NCBI GenBank assembly: GCA_027451285.1
Contig: DAIDJP010000035.1
Span: 1-64,000 of the forward strand
DNA length: 64,000 nucleotides
Source of the DNA: Acidimicrobiaceae bacterium
GTDB taxonomy: Bacteria > Actinomycetota > Acidimicrobiia > Acidimicrobiales > RAAP-2
Direction: 5' to 3'
A program made the position numbers and the translations under genes. Positions 9,553-21,069 of this stretch are shown in pieces. The first letter of the stretch is position 1; each line of letters opens with the position of its first letter. The notes beneath the pieces were generated by a model. That model was not told the origin of the DNA. It did not search any database and saw only the letters and a program-made list of their open reading frames with translations.

Positions 9553-10107
9553 ATGCTCGCCTGGATGGACCTCGAGATGACCGGCCTCGAGCCCGAACGC
9601 CACGTCATCGTCGAGATCGCCACCCTCATCACCGATGACCACCTCAACGTGATCGCCGAGGGTCCCGACCTCGTCATCCACGCCACCGAGGAGGAGCTGT
9701 CCCAGATGGGCGAGTTCGTCACTGAGATGCACACGTCGTCAGGCCTGCTCGCCGCGATCCGCGCCTCGACGGTCACGACCGCCGAGGCCGAGGCGCAGAC
9801 GCTGGCGTTCCTGCGCGAGTACATCAGCGACGAGCGCAGCGTGCCACTGTGCGGTAACTCCATCGGCACCGACCGGCGCTTCCTGCAGGAGTACATGCCG
9901 AACCTCGAGGCCTTCTTCCACTATCGCAACGTCGACGTCTCGACGATCAAGGAGTTGGCCAAGAGATGGCAGCCCGAGGTGCTCGCCTCGCGCCCGGAGA
10001 AGGCATCCAGCCACCGCGCGCTCGACGACATCCGCGAGTCCCTGGCCGAATTGATCCACTATCGCGAGACGCTCTTCAGCCTTCCCGCGACGCCTCCGGC
10101 CCCGTGA
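9553..10107 (+). CDS. orn: Oligoribonuclease
   Basis: The 184-residue 3'-5' exoribonuclease degrades di- to pentaribonucleotides, including pGpG, to mononucleotides. The DEDDh catalytic residues are visible: Asp6 and Glu8 in WMDLEMTGL, the Asp in GNSIGTDRRFL, and His/Asp in SHRALDDI. Length matches the family. The start has TAGTGT 6 nt upstream. The stop overlaps the GTG of the acyl-CoA synthetase gene. Confidence 0.96.
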   Translation: MLAWMDLEMTGLEPERHVIVEIATLITDDHLNVIAEGPDLVIHATEEELSQMGEFVTEMHTSSGLLAAIRASTVTTAEAEAQTLAFLREYISDERSVPLCGNSIGTDRRFLQEYMPNLEAFFHYRNVDVSTIKELAKRWQPEVLASRPEKASSHRALDDIRESLAELIHYRETLFSLPATPPAP

Positions 10108-11831
10108 CCGAGCCTCTCTCCCTCGCCGAGGCGACCGCGGCCCTCACCGCGCCGGGCCAGATGTTCGAAATGGAGACCCTCGTCCTTGACGGCGTCGAGA
10201 TGACCGCGTGGAAGCACGCGGCGCGCAACCTCGGCCAGATCCTCGAGCTCTCGCGACGCCACGCGGACGCGGAGTTTCTGGTCTACGAGGGCCAACGGGT
10301 CACCTTCGACCAGCACTACCTCGTCGTGGCGACCCTGGCGGCGCGCCTCCAGTCACTCGGGGTCACCAAGGGCGAGCGCGTGGCCATCGCCGCGCGCAAC
10401 CTGCCCCAGTGGGTCGAGGCGTTTTGGGCCACCATGGTCCTGGGCGCCATCAGTGTGCCGATCAACGCGTGGTGGACAACTGACGAGTTGGCCTACGCGC
10501 TGGCCGACTCGGGGGCGCGTGTGGCCTTCGTCGACGAGGAGCGTCTGGAGCGACTCCTCCCCGTCCTCGACGACCTGACCGACCTCGTGGCGCTGGTCGT
10601 CTTCAGTCATGACCCGGCCAACCGCGAGCCGCTGGCAACCCACGGCCGCGTCAGCGTCGTGCGCTTCGAGGAGTTCCTCGGCGGCGTCGATCCCGAAGCG
10701 ATTGCCCCGTCGATCGACGTCGAACCCGACGACGTGGCCACGATCTTCTACACCTCGGGCACCACCGGCCGACCCAAGGGGGCGGTCGGCACGCACCGCA
10801 ACATCATCACGAACCTCATGAACCTGTTCTTCATCGGCCAGCGCGCCACCATGCGATTCGGGGCCGGTGACGATCGGGGCCGCAACGCCACGCTGCTCAA
10901 CATCCCGCTCTTTCACGCCACGGGCTGTCTCGCCTCGATGGTCGTCTCCACCGCGGCCGGAGGCAAGCTCGTGATGATGCATCACTTCGAACCGGGCGCC
11001 GCGCTCGCCCTGATCGAAGCCGAACGCATGACGATGGTGGGCGGCGTACCCACGATCGTGATGCAACTGCTGGACCACCAAGACTTCTCTCGCTTTGACA
11101 CCTCGAGCGTGCGCAACATCTCCTACGGGGGGGCGCCCGCGCCGCCGGACCTCGTGCGCCGCATCCGCGAAGCCTTCCCCCAGGCCCAGCCCGGCAACGG
11201 CTACGGGCTGACCGAGACCTCCGCGGCGATCGCGCTCAACTCGGGCCCGGACTACGTCGAGCGACCCGACAGTTGCGGCCCCGCGGTGCCGGTGTGCGAC
11301 GTCGCGATCGTCCCGGAGGATTTCGACGGTGAGGAGCCCGATCCCGCGTTCATCGGCCGCGCGGGCGTGCGCGGTGAGCTCTGGGTGAGGGGTCCCAACG
11401 TGTCCTCGGGCTACTGGGGCAAGCCCGAGGAGTCGCGGCGCTCCTTCACCCGTGGCTGGCTGCACACGGGCGACATCGCCCGCCTCGACGAGGAGGGGTT
11501 CATCTACATCCTCGATCGCGCGAAGGACATGATCATCCGCGGCGGCGAGAACGTCTATTCGGTCATCGTTGAGGCCGTACTCTACGAGCACCCCGACGTC
11601 GCCGAGTGCGCGGTCATCGGGGTCGCCCACCCCACCCTCGGCGAGGAGGTGGGCGCCGTCGTCGTCCTGCGCCCGGGCCGGCGCATCGACGCCGAGGACC
11701 TGTCGCGCCACGTCGCCCAGCGCCTGGCCAGGTTCGAAGTGCCGACGCGGTACTACTTCCGCAGCGCTCCCCTGCCCCGTAACCCCCAGGGCAAGGTTTT
11801 AAAGCGAGAGCTGCGCGACAGCGTGCTCTAG
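10104..11831 (+). CDS. Acyl-CoA synthetase (class I adenylate-forming enzyme)
   Basis: A protein of 575 residues with the AMP-binding motif [15 protein letters not shown], the YGLTET motif, [15 protein letters not shown], the hinge [14 protein letters not shown] and the C-terminal catalytic lysine motif GKVLKREL. It activates a carboxylic acid as acyl-adenylate and then forms the CoA thioester. I place the start at GTG 10104, which overlaps the orn stop and precedes [14 protein letters not shown]; the upstream open frame reads through orn in another phase. The substrate is unknown, probably a fatty or aromatic acid. Its stop overlaps the convergent aldo/keto reductase. Confidence 0.93.
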   Translation: MTEPLSLAEATAALTAPGQMFEMETLVLDGVEMTAWKHAARNLGQILELSRRHADAEFLVYEGQRVTFDQHYLVVATLAARLQSLGVTKGERVAIAARNLPQWVEAFWATMVLGAISVPINAWWTTDELAYALADSGARVAFVDEERLERLLPVLDDLTDLVALVVFSHDPANREPLATHGRVSVVRFEEFLGGVDPEAIAPSIDVEPDDVATIFYTSGTTGRPKGAVGTHRNIITNLMNLFFIGQRATMRFGAGDDRGRNATLLNIPLFHATGCLASMVVSTAAGGKLVMMHHFEPGAALALIEAERMTMVGGVPTIVMQLLDHQDFSRFDTSSVRNISYGGAPAPPDLVRRIREAFPQAQPGNGYGLTETSAAIALNSGPDYVERPDSCGPAVPVCDVAIVPEDFDGEEPDPAFIGRAGVRGELWVRGPNVSSGYWGKPEESRRSFTRGWLHTGDIARLDEEGFIYILDRAKDMIIRGGENVYSVIVEAVLYEHPDVAECAVIGVAHPTLGEEVGAVVVLRPGRRIDAEDLSRHVAQRLARFEVPTRYYFRSAPLPRNPQGKVLKRELRDSVL

Positions 11832-12664
11832 AGCGTCGCCCCGTCGATGGCCGCGAGGTCCTCGGCACTCAGCTCGAGGTCCCCGGCCGCCATGTTCTCC
11901 TCGAGGTGCGCGACCTTCGAGGTGCCGGGGATCGGCAGGACGACCGGTGAGCGCGCGAGCAGCCAGGCGAGTGAGATCTGCGCGGTGGTCGCGCCCATCT
12001 TCGCCGCCACGGTGTCGAGCACCCCGCCGGGCCGGGCGAGGGCGCCCGCGGCCACCGGGAACCAGGGGATGAAGCCGATGCCCTCGGCCTCGCAGTAGTT
12101 GACCACGTCCTCGCTGCCGCGGCGCGAGACGTTGTAGAGGTTCTGGACGGTCGAGATGGGAACGACCGCGCGCGCCGCGCGGATCTCGTCCACGTTCACC
12201 TCCGAGAGGCCGACGGCGCGCACCTTGCCCTCGGCGAGCAGATCGCTGAGGAGTCCGAACTGGTCCTCGGCGGGCACGTCGGGGTCGATCCGGTGCAACT
12301 GGAAGAGGTCGATCGACCCGACTCCCAGACGTCGCAGCGACATCTCGCACTCCTGGCGCAGGTAGTCGGGCTTGCCGCAAGGCGACCACTTGTCGGGCCC
12401 CGTGCGCAGCAGTCCCGCTTTGGTGGCCACGCGCACCTCGCCGTAGGGGGCGAGGGCCTCGGCGATCAGCTCCTCGGAAACCGCCGGCCCGTAGGAGTCG
12501 GCGGTGTCGATGAAGTCAACCCCGAGCTCGACGGCGCGACGCAGAACCGCCAGGGCGCCGGCCCGATCGGCCGGGTATCCCCAGACGCCGGCCCCGGTGA
12601 TGCGCATCGCCCCGAACCCGAGACGGCGCACGGTCTGTCCCGCGTAGGTGAAGGTCGAGTCCAC
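11828..12664 (-). CDS. Aldo/keto reductase
   Basis: The 278-residue NAD(P)H-dependent oxidoreductase has the TIM-barrel AKR tetrad: Asp and Tyr in DTADSYGP, Lys in VATKAG and His in LFQLHRID, plus the cofactor-binding tail region [14 protein letters not shown]. It begins with GTG 7 nt downstream of the peroxiredoxin stop, so the two may be cotranscribed. The second AKR in the window (57.4 kb) is longer and only distantly similar. Confidence 0.92.
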   Translation of the reverse strand: MDSTFTYAGQTVRRLGFGAMRITGAGVWGYPADRAGALAVLRRAVELGVDFIDTADSYGPAVSEELIAEALAPYGEVRVATKAGLLRTGPDKWSPCGKPDYLRQECEMSLRRLGVGSIDLFQLHRIDPDVPAEDQFGLLSDLLAEGKVRAVGLSEVNVDEIRAARAVVPISTVQNLYNVSRRGSEDVVNYCEAEGIGFIPWFPVAAGALARPGGVLDTVAAKMGATTAQISLAWLLARSPVVLPIPGTSKVAHLEENMAAGDLELSAEDLAAIDGATL

Positions 12665-12671
12665 TGTTCGA

Positions 12672-13307
12672 CTACTTGTTCGGCTGGGGGGTGAGGCGCA
12701 GGTAGTCCTTCAGCTTGCGAAATCCCTTGGGGAACTTCACCTTGGCGTCCTCGTCGCTCACCGAGTTGGCGATGATGACGTCGTCGCCGTCCTTCCAGTT
12801 CACGGGCGTGGCCACGGTGTAGTTCGCCGTCAGCTGCAGCGAGTCGAGCACGCGCAGGATCTCGTCAATGTTGCGCCCCGTCGAGGCCGGGTACGTGAGG
12901 GTCAGCTTGACCTTCTTGTCCGGACCGATGATGAAGACGCTGCGCACGGTGAGAGTGTCGTTCGCGTTGGGGTGGATCATGTCGTAGAGATCGGCCACGA
13001 CGTGCTTCTCGTCGCCGATCAGGGGAAAGTTCAGCGCCGTCCCCTGGGTCTCGGCAATGTCGCCCTTCCACTTGTCATGGCTGGTCACGTCGTCGACCGA
13101 CAGGCCGATGATCTTGGTGTTGCGCGCGTCGAATTCGGCCTTGCGGGCGGCGAAGCCGCCCAGCTCGGTCGTGCAGACCGGCGTGAAGTCCTTCGGGTGT
13201 GAAAAGAGGATTCCCCAGCTGTCGCCCAGCCACTGGTGGAACGAAATCGGCCCCTCCGTGGTGTCGGCCGTGAAGTCCGGTGCTACGTCTCCTAGGCGGA
13301 TCGCCAT
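12672..13307 (-). CDS. Peroxiredoxin, 1-Cys Prx6 type
   Basis: The 211-residue peroxidase has catalytic Cys45 in [11 protein letters not shown], preceded by the AhpC/TSA start GDVAPDF. The long C-terminal extension and lack of a typical AhpC resolving-cysteine VCP motif place it in the Prx6 group. It reduces hydrogen peroxide and organic or lipid hydroperoxides. The ATG at 13305-13307 has a strong GAAGGAGA Shine-Dalgarno; a longer frame upstream lacks one. The 135 bp gap to the divergent HAD gene (13308-13442) holds the promoters. Confidence 0.93.
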   Translation of the reverse strand: MAIRLGDVAPDFTADTTEGPISFHQWLGDSWGILFSHPKDFTPVCTTELGGFAARKAEFDARNTKIIGLSVDDVTSHDKWKGDIAETQGTALNFPLIGDEKHVVADLYDMIHPNANDTLTVRSVFIIGPDKKVKLTLTYPASTGRNIDEILRVLDSLQLTANYTVATPVNWKDGDDVIIANSVSDEDAKVKFPKGFRKLKDYLRLTPQPNK

Positions 13308-13442
13308 GATGATCTCCTTCAATGGCCCGTCCTCTGACCGGCCTCGCGAGGACATGTTAATGACGGCGCCCGCGAATCCGGCAATTCTCTAGCGCATTAA
13401 TAGGAATTTCTCAGCCACCCGCGCGCCTGTGAGACTGGGGAG

Positions 13443-14120
13443 ATGACCCGTGCAGCGACCGTGGCCGCGTTCGATCTCGACGGCACCCTCACCGAGGGGG
13501 GCAGCGTCTTCAAGTGGCTGGCCCACGTGGCCGGACGCCGCGCCACCTACGGCGCCGCGGCGCGTCTAGCCCTGCCCTTGGCGATCGGCGGGCTGCGCAG
13601 CGGCCCGACGGCCGACCACGTGAAGGAGCGCCTCTTTCGCGCCCTCCTGACCGGCCGCGACGCGGCCGAGATCGTCGACGAGTCACGCATCTTCGCCCAC
13701 GAGCACCTCGAGAACAAGGTCCGCCCCCTCACCCACGAGCGCCTGCGCTGGCACCTCGCCCAGGGCCACGACGTCGTTCTGGTGTCGGCCTCCCCCGAGA
13801 TCTACGTACGCGTTGTCGCCGATGAGGTGCGCGCCCACGGCGCCCTCGGCACGCGCCTCGCCGTCGATCCCCTGGGACATCTAACCGGCGGCTACCTCGG
13901 ACTGAACTGCCGCGGCGAGGAGAAGATGCGTCGCCTGCGCGAGTGGATCGAGGAGCGACACGGCACCGCTGACGTGTCGATCTACGCCTACGGCAATTCG
14001 CGCGGCGACCGGCGGATGCTGCGCGGGGCCACGCATCCCTACAACGTGGGGCGCCTCGGGCGCCTGGGGGCGCTGCGGCGCTATCCGCGCCTGCGCCAGG
14101 CGTCGCCTACTGACGAATAG
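13443..14120 (+). CDS. HAD-superfamily hydrolase, subfamily IB (SerB-like phosphatase)
   Basis: The 225-residue protein has motif I FDLDGTL with Asp11 and Asp13, motif II Ser in VLVSASPE, and motif III/IV AYGNSRGDRRML. The layout matches the IB group (phosphoserine-phosphatase-like, including actinobacterial CicA-type proteins). The substrate is not assignable. Its 3' end overlaps the convergent Wzt-like gene by 14 bp. Confidence 0.88.
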   Translation: MTRAATVAAFDLDGTLTEGGSVFKWLAHVAGRRATYGAAARLALPLAIGGLRSGPTADHVKERLFRALLTGRDAAEIVDESRIFAHEHLENKVRPLTHERLRWHLAQGHDVVLVSASPEIYVRVVADEVRAHGALGTRLAVDPLGHLTGGYLGLNCRGEEKMRRLREWIEERHGTADVSIYAYGNSRGDRRMLRGATHPYNVGRLGRLGALRRYPRLRQASPTDE

Positions 14121-15255
14121 CGGGCGTCAACTCGATGACCCCGCTCGCGCGACCGTCGTAGGAGACCTGCAGCGTGGCCGCCTGCTCGCGCCAGGCGAGC
14201 ACGCTGCCACCGGGTCGGTCCACCAGCCCGAGGTTGACCTCGTAGACGCCGTCGAGCAACGGCAGCTCCGCGACCTCGACGCCGATGCGATTCGAGCCCG
14301 GAATGAGTGACACCGGTGAGGCCTGGACGTCGCTGCGACTCACCAGGAGTCCGCCGCGGGTGAAGACTTCCAGGAGGAAGAATCCGCTCACGGCGCGCTC
14401 GCTCGTCACGTCGACGTCGAGGTGCAGCGGGGTCCCGTGGCGAACGAGGAACGAGCCGGTCGGCGACGTCACCGCGTCGATGTGCACGTCGACCGGTGCG
14501 CCCGGAGCGTCCGGAGCCGGCGCGTCCCCGAGGAGGTGCTCGCGGAACACGCGCAGGGAGTCAGCCACCGGGCCGTCGGCGATCAGTTCGCCCCCGTCGA
14601 GGACGATGGCCCGATCGCAGATCGCGCGAACCTGGTCGGCCTGGTGGGTAACGAAGAGGATCGAACGACCCTCGCGCTGGAAGTGGCGGATCCGGTCGAT
14701 GCACTTGGCCTGGAATCGCTCGTCGCCCACGGCCAGCACCTCGTCGACGACGAGGATGTCGGGATTCACGTTGACCGCCACCGCGAAGGCCAGACGCACG
14801 TACATGCCGCTCGAATAGAACTTCACCTGGGTGTCGATGAACTGCTCGAGCTCGCTGAAGGCCACGACGTCGTCGAAGATCGCGTCGACCATCTTGCGCG
14901 AGAAGCCCAGCATGGACCCGTAGAGGTAGACGTTGTCGCGTCCCGAGAGCTCGTGCTGGAATCCCGCGCCGAGCTCGAGCAGCGCGGCGAGGCTCCCGCG
15001 CAGTCGAATCTCGCCCGACGTGGGCTGCAGAACTCCGCAGATCGTCTTGAGCAGAGTCGACTTGCCCGAGCCGTTGCGGCCGAGGATGCCCACGGTCTCA
15101 CCATCGGAGACCGTGAAGTTGATGTGCGAGAGAGCGCGGAAGACCTCGCTCGAACCCGAGCGCGGGTGCAGGATCTTCTCCTTGAGCGACTGGTGGCGCT
15201 CGTGGTGAATCTTGAACTGCTTCGAGACGTCCTCGACCTCGATGACGTTGACCAT
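14107..15255 (-). CDS. Polysaccharide ABC exporter ATP-binding protein (Wzt/TagH type)
   Basis: From ATG 15253-15255 the protein has 382 residues: an ATPase domain with Walker A GRNGSGKST (59-67), a Q-loop region GAGFQHELSGRDNVYL, signature YSSGMYVR and Walker B ILVVDEVLAVGD, the typical set for O-antigen/teichoic acid exporters. A C-terminal beta-rich domain (about 260-382) resembles the glycan-binding extension of Wzt and may select the lipid-linked polysaccharide. The start overlaps the permease stop by 1 bp. The upstream reading frame is long but lies in the permease gene. Confidence 0.92.
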   Translation of the reverse strand: MVNVIEVEDVSKQFKIHHERHQSLKEKILHPRSGSSEVFRALSHINFTVSDGETVGILGRNGSGKSTLLKTICGVLQPTSGEIRLRGSLAALLELGAGFQHELSGRDNVYLYGSMLGFSRKMVDAIFDDVVAFSELEQFIDTQVKFYSSGMYVRLAFAVAVNVNPDILVVDEVLAVGDERFQAKCIDRIRHFQREGRSILFVTHQADQVRAICDRAIVLDGGELIADGPVADSLRVFREHLLGDAPAPDAPGAPVDVHIDAVTSPTGSFLVRHGTPLHLDVDVTSERAVSGFFLLEVFTRGGLLVSRSDVQASPVSLIPGSNRIGVEVAELPLLDGVYEVNLGLVDRPGGSVLAWREQAATLQVSYDGRASGVIELTPAIRQ

Positions 15256-16187
15256 TACAGCTCCGACTCGAAGTTCCCCTCGAGGCGACCGAAGATCGTC
15301 ACCGACACGAGAAAGACCAGTGCCATGATCACGAGCAGCCCGAGATTGAGATAGAAGTACGTCGACATCGGCCAGGTGGGCAGGATGTGCAGCGTCGCGC
15401 CGGTGGTCGTGGACTTGACGGTGGTGGCGACGTAGAAGATTCGCTGGAAGGTGAGGATGATCAGGGTCACCGGGTTGAGGAAGTAGAAGTTCGCCAGACC
15501 GTGGCTGTGCAGGGTGGCCGCGATGGAGTTCTCGTAGGAGTAGACCACCGGCGAGACCCAGAACCACAGTTGCAGCACGACCTCCATCAGGTGGCGCACG
15601 TCGCGCAGGTAGACCGTGACCGCGGACATCACGATGGAGATCGACGCCGTGAGCAGGTAGAGCGCGAGGAACGAGATCGGCAGGATCCACAAGAAGCCCC
15701 AGGCCGGGGCGTGGCCGACCACCGCGAGGAAGGCCGCGAGCACGCCGAGCTGGATGCCGAAGTAGATCACCGAGGCCCCGACGTTAGAAAGCGCCAGGAT
15801 CTCTCGCGGAAAGGAGACCTTCTTCACCAGTCCCGCGCGATCCACGATGACGCCGGTCGAGGAACTGACAGCGGACTGGAACATGTTCCACACGATCAAG
15901 CCCGAGAACAGGTACACGACGAAGTTCGGGATGCCGTTCTTCAAGAACACCGAGAACACCAGGAAGTACGTGGCGAGGGTCAGCGCCGGCGACAGCATCG
16001 ACCAGACCAGCCCGAGGGCCGAGCCCTTGTACTTGATCCGAATGTCGGAGAAGATCAGCCCGGTGAGCAGCTCCCGGCGCGCCAGCAGGTTGGACAGTCG
16101 CACGCGCAGCGGGTCGCGCGCACTGACGACGCGAACCGGCGCGTCGTCGAGGTGACGGCGCTCGACTCCGGTTGACGGCTCAGACAC
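15255..16187 (-). CDS. Polysaccharide ABC exporter permease (Wzm/TagG type)
   Basis: A 310-residue ABC-2 permease with an N-terminal amphipathic region (LSNLLARRELLTGLIFSDIR), the hallmark IKYKGSALGLVWSML, and about six membrane segments ending in GRLEGNFESEL. It exports a lipid-linked polysaccharide with the following ATPase. Start is GTG 16187, sharing one base with the clpP stop (TAGTG), so it is translationally coupled to clpP. Confidence 0.92.
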   Translation of the reverse strand: MSEPSTGVERRHLDDAPVRVVSARDPLRVRLSNLLARRELLTGLIFSDIRIKYKGSALGLVWSMLSPALTLATYFLVFSVFLKNGIPNFVVYLFSGLIVWNMFQSAVSSSTGVIVDRAGLVKKVSFPREILALSNVGASVIYFGIQLGVLAAFLAVVGHAPAWGFLWILPISFLALYLLTASISIVMSAVTVYLRDVRHLMEVVLQLWFWVSPVVYSYENSIAATLHSHGLANFYFLNPVTLIILTFQRIFYVATTVKSTTTGATLHILPTWPMSTYFYLNLGLLVIMALVFLVSVTIFGRLEGNFESEL

Positions 16188-16765
16188 TAGGCCCCTTGGC
16201 GAATGGCCGACCGATCGATGACCGCGTCGATGAAGCCGTACTCGAGAGCCTCTTGGGCCGTGAACCAGCGGTCGCGGTCCGAGTCGGCCTCGATGCGCTC
16301 GAGGGGCTGGCCGGTGTGAAAGGAGATTCGCTCGGCGAGCATCTTCTTCATGTAGACGATCTGCTCGGCCTGGATCGCGATGTCCGACGCCTGACCCTGC
16401 ATGCCGCCGGCCGAGGGCTGGTGCATCAGGATGCGGCTGTGGGGCAGAGAGAAGCGCTTGCCCGGCGCGCCGGCGCACAGCAGGAACTGGCCCATCGAGG
16501 CCGCCATGCCCACGCAGATGGTGCGAATGTCGCACTTGACGTACTGCATGGTGTCGTAGATCGCCAGGCCGTCGGTGACCGATCCACCCGGGGAGTTGAT
16601 GTACAGGCTGATGTCACGGTCCGAGTCTTCGGCCTCGAGGAGCAGCAATTCGGCGCAAATACGGTTGGCCGCGTTCTGGTCGACCTGGGAACCGAGGAAG
16701 ACGATGCGCTCACGTAGGAGCCGCTGGTTGAGGTCATTTGCACCGAAGGTGTCACTGTTTGCCAT
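16187..16765 (-). CDS. clpP: ATP-dependent Clp protease proteolytic subunit
   Basis: The 192-residue serine protease has nucleophile Ser90 in GMAASMGQ, His115 in LMHQPSAG and the catalytic Asp in the ADSDRDRW motif, all in the positions expected for ClpP. It forms tetradecamers loaded by ClpX or ClpC. TAGATT ends 6 nt before the ATG, indicating a leaderless start. Many actinobacteria encode clpP1-clpP2 side by side with clpX; here a single clpP heads a polysaccharide exporter operon instead, so another copy may be elsewhere. Confidence 0.95.
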   Translation of the reverse strand: MANSDTFGANDLNQRLLRERIVFLGSQVDQNAANRICAELLLLEAEDSDRDISLYINSPGGSVTDGLAIYDTMQYVKCDIRTICVGMAASMGQFLLCAGAPGKRFSLPHSRILMHQPSAGGMQGQASDIAIQAEQIVYMKKMLAERISFHTGQPLERIEADSDRDRWFTAQEALEYGFIDAVIDRSAIRQGA

Positions 16766-16825
16766 GCGATCAATCTAGTGCCGGGCCCCGCGCGCGCCCC
16801 CGACGATGTCTAGAGTGGTGGTCTC

Positions 16826-16908
16826 GCGGGCGTGGCGGAATTGGCAGACGCGCTGGTTTTAGGTACCAGTTCTTCGGAGTGTGGGTTCGAGTCCCGCCGC
16901 CCGCACCA
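16826..16908 (+). tRNA. tRNA-Leu (anticodon UAG)
   Basis: An 83 nt type II tRNA: acceptor GCGGGCG / CGCCCGC, anticodon stem CTGGT / ACCAG around loop TTTAGGT (TAG), a variable arm with TCTTCGGAGT, T-arm GGGTTCGAGTCCC, discriminator A and encoded CCA (16906-16908). Divergent from clpP. Confidence 0.97.
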
Positions 16909-17018
16909 CTCGCGCGGCGCGTCTGCTAGAGTGGTTTGACCGATTCGCCGCATTCCGCGGTGGAGACCGATTCGACCGTGACATTTCGAGTTGGTTTCAC
17001 CAACTCATAGGAGTCACA

Positions 17019-18650
<1,632 letters not shown>

Positions 18651-18659
18651 GGAGCACCC

Positions 18660-19031
18660 ATGACGGACAAGCCACTCGTCGGACCCCACATCGGACCCGC
18701 GCCGAGCGACCTGCTCGTCGAGGACATCGTTATCGGCGAGGGCGCGCTCGCCGAAACGGGCGCCACCGTCGTCGTGCACTACGTCGGCGTTGCCGCCTCG
18801 ACCGGTGAGGAGTTCGACGCCTCCTGGAACCGTGGTGACACGTTTAGCTTTCCCCTCGGGGCCGGCTACGTCATCGCGGGCTGGGACCAGGGCGTCGCCG
18901 GAATGCGCGTCGGAGGTCGCCGGCGCCTCGTCATTCCGGCGCACTTGGGATACGGGGATCGCGGCGCGGGCGGCGTCATCGCCCCCGGCGAGACGCTGAT
19001 CTTCGTGGTGGACCTCGTCGAGGTCCGCTAG
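18660..19031 (+). CDS. FKBP-type peptidyl-prolyl cis-trans isomerase
   Basis: A 123-residue single-domain FKBP with the core VVHYVGVAASTGEEFDASW, the Val-Ile-Ala-Gly-Trp-Asp-Gln-Gly pocket segment and the closing strand LIFVVDLVEV. No signal peptide is present, so it acts in the cytoplasm in protein folding. AAGGAG lies 8 nt before the ATG and only 9 nt separate it from the helicase stop, so the two are probably cotranscribed. Confidence 0.94.
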   Translation: MTDKPLVGPHIGPAPSDLLVEDIVIGEGALAETGATVVVHYVGVAASTGEEFDASWNRGDTFSFPLGAGYVIAGWDQGVAGMRVGGRRRLVIPAHLGYGDRGAGGVIAPGETLIFVVDLVEVR

Positions 19032-19663
19032 GGACCAAACCTCGTTGGCGCGTCGAGGGCCAGCAGGCGCTGATAGTCGCCGTAGCGCTCGCAGCAGACC
19101 TCGGCCAGCATCCGCAGCCGGTCGTTCACGTTGGCGATGTTCATCATCGCGAACTGGTCGAGCACGGACATCGGCGTGAGGGCACAGAGCTGCCAGCTGC
19201 GCACGAGCGGATCGGCATCCATCTCACAGTCGCGTCGCAGACACACGTCGGTATGGACCTCGCTCTGGAGTGCGCGCAGTGAGCGCACCGCCGACTCGGC
19301 GTAGGACAGCAACGACAGGTCGACCTCCCCGTCGTCAGCGCGCGGACGCACCGTGGCGCGAGGATACGGCGCGTCGTCTAACCACCGCGAGACCTCGACG
19401 CAGCCCGTACCCTCGACCATGAGTAGTGTCTGACCGTTGGCAACCCGGCGCGAGTCGAGGATCTGCACGACGGTGCCCACCGACGTGCGCTCCTCTCCCC
19501 CGCCGATCTCGGATCCACGCGAGATGAGACACGTACCGAACACACCATCGACCAGGTCGTTCAGCATCGCCTGGTAGCGCTCTTCGAAGACGCACAGACC
19601 CACGACCTGATGGGGGAAGACGACCATGCCCAGGGGGAACATCGCCAGGTCCGTCGTCGTCAC
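19028..19663 (-). CDS. LON peptidase substrate-binding (N-terminal) domain protein
   Basis: The 211-residue protein matches the stand-alone LON N-terminal/PUA-like domain: MFPLGMVVFPHQVVGLCVFEE at the start, the Gly-Thr-Val-Val-Gln-Ile segment and a helical C-terminal half. There is no ATPase or Ser-Lys protease domain. Function is unknown; it may bind proteins or peptides. TAGGCT ends 6 nt before the GTG start. Its stop overlaps the convergent FKBP gene by 4 bp. Confidence 0.88.
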   Translation of the reverse strand: MTTTDLAMFPLGMVVFPHQVVGLCVFEERYQAMLNDLVDGVFGTCLISRGSEIGGGEERTSVGTVVQILDSRRVANGQTLLMVEGTGCVEVSRWLDDAPYPRATVRPRADDGEVDLSLLSYAESAVRSLRALQSEVHTDVCLRRDCEMDADPLVRSWQLCALTPMSVLDQFAMMNIANVNDRLRMLAEVCCERYGDYQRLLALDAPTRFGP

Positions 19664-19682
19664 GAGGCCAGCCTACGGGTAC

Positions 19683-20279
19683 TTACTGGAAGCGGCGCGG
19701 CTCTTCGACGAGCGTCTCGGCCAGGGTTCTCAGGGCGCGTGCACGGTGCGAGAGGTCGTTCTTCTCGCTCGCCGAGAGCTCGGCGAGCGTGCGACCGGGC
19801 GCGTCGTCCGGGGCGAACACGGGGTCGTAGCCGAAGCCGTTCGTCCCCCGAGGTTCGCGCGTGATCTCGCCCTCGAGGACGCCCTCGACCACGAGCTCGT
19901 CGCCGTCGGGCGACACGAGCGCGATCACGGTACGGAAGTGGGCGCGACGATCCTGATGCGTGGCCATCTCGACGAGCAGCTTGTCGACATTCTGGGCGTA
20001 GGTGGCAGACTCACCCGCGTAGCGCGCGCTCAAGACTCCGGGTCGCCCACCGAGTGCGTCGACGAAGAGCCCCGTGTCGTCGGCGACCGCGACGCGGCGT
20101 GTCGCGGCGGCGAGCGCGCGCGCCTTCAAGAGCGCGTTGCCCTCGAGTGTGTCCTCGGTCTCGTCCACCTCGCCCACGTGCGCGGGTCGGGCAATCACGT
20201 CGATGCCGAGCGTCTTCAGCACGGCGGCCATCTCCTCGGTCTTGTGGGGGTTCGCCGTAGCGAGGACGAAGGACCTCAT
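19683..20279 (-). CDS. rdgB: Non-canonical purine NTP pyrophosphatase (RdgB/HAM1)
   Basis: A 198-residue house-cleaning enzyme that hydrolyses dITP, ITP and XTP to monophosphates. Signature segments are [12 protein letters not shown] at the N-terminus, [23 protein letters not shown] and [11 protein letters not shown]. The start overlaps the rph stop by 4 bp, the same coupling and order (rph then rdgB) seen in mycobacteria. Confidence 0.95.
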   Translation of the reverse strand: MRSFVLATANPHKTEEMAAVLKTLGIDVIARPAHVGEVDETEDTLEGNALLKARALAAATRRVAVADDTGLFVDALGGRPGVLSARYAGESATYAQNVDKLLVEMATHQDRRAHFRTVIALVSPDGDELVVEGVLEGEITREPRGTNGFGYDPVFAPDDAPGRTLAELSASEKNDLSHRARALRTLAETLVEEPRRFQ

Positions 20280-21022
20280 CGCGCGCGTGGCGCCGGCGGC
20301 GTGGCGAGCACCTCACGCTGGGCCGCGTGGATGGCGGCGATGCCGGCGCTCGCGAGATCGAGCAACACATCGAGCTCGTCACGGGTAAAGGCCACGTTCT
20401 CCGCGGTGCCCTGGACCTCGACGAACCGACCGTCGCCGGTCATGACGACGTTCATGTCCGTGTCGGCGCGCGAGTCCTCCTCGTAGGGCAGATCCAGCAT
20501 CGCGACCCCGCCCACGACGCCCACCGAGGTCGCGGCCACGAGGTCGGTCAGCGCGTGCTCGGCGATCTGGCCGTACTGCACCAGACGAGTGATCGCGTCG
20601 TGCAGGGCCACGTAGCCTCCGCAGATGGCCGCGGTGCGCGTGCCGCCGTCGGCCTGGAGCACGTCGCAGTCCACCGTGATCGAGATGTCGGCGAGAATGT
20701 CGAGGCGCGTCACCGTGCGCAGCGAGCGCCCGATGAGTCGCTGGATCTCCTGGGTGCGGCCTGACTGCTTGCCCTTGGCCGCCTCGCGGCCCGCACGATC
20801 CGGCGTGGAACCCGGCAAGAGCGAGTACTCCGCGGTGACCCAGCCCTTGCCGGTGCCACGCAACCAACGCGGCACGTCGGTCTCCACCGAGGCCGTGCAG
20901 AGCACGTGGGTGCGGCCCACGCGTACCAGCACCGATCCCGAGGCCATCTCCGTGAAGTCGCGTTCGAAGGACAAGGCGCGCGCCTGGTCGGGCAGACGGC
21001 CGTCGGCACGGACGAGAGTCAT
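20276..21022 (-). CDS. rph: Ribonuclease PH
   Basis: The 248-residue phosphorolytic 3'-5' exoribonuclease trims tRNA 3' ends. [11 protein letters not shown], the [19 protein letters not shown] phosphate-binding and Arg-rich stretch, [16 protein letters not shown] and [14 protein letters not shown] are the family signatures. An AAAGGAGA Shine-Dalgarno precedes the ATG. It sits 47 bp downstream of cysM. Confidence 0.96.
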   Translation of the reverse strand: MTLVRADGRLPDQARALSFERDFTEMASGSVLVRVGRTHVLCTASVETDVPRWLRGTGKGWVTAEYSLLPGSTPDRAGREAAKGKQSGRTQEIQRLIGRSLRTVTRLDILADISITVDCDVLQADGGTRTAAICGGYVALHDAITRLVQYGQIAEHALTDLVAATSVGVVGGVAMLDLPYEEDSRADTDMNVVMTGDGRFVEVQGTAENVAFTRDELDVLLDLASAGIAAIHAAQREVLATPPAPRAR

Positions 21023-21069
21023 GGGTCTCCTTTGACGTTGCCGTCAACGGTAGTGGATGGGCCGACGCG

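Noticed and set aside
10353-11711. A 452-codon minus-strand open frame
   Set aside because: It lies entirely antisense to the acyl-CoA synthetase, whose motifs are complete; the frame is rich in Arg/Gly/Val/His as expected for a reverse-complement shadow.
14107-16535. Extended starts for the Wzt-like and Wzm-like genes
   Set aside because: Upstream in-frame codons overlap the neighbouring coding regions; the 1 bp stop/start overlaps (TAATG, TAGTG) define the real starts.
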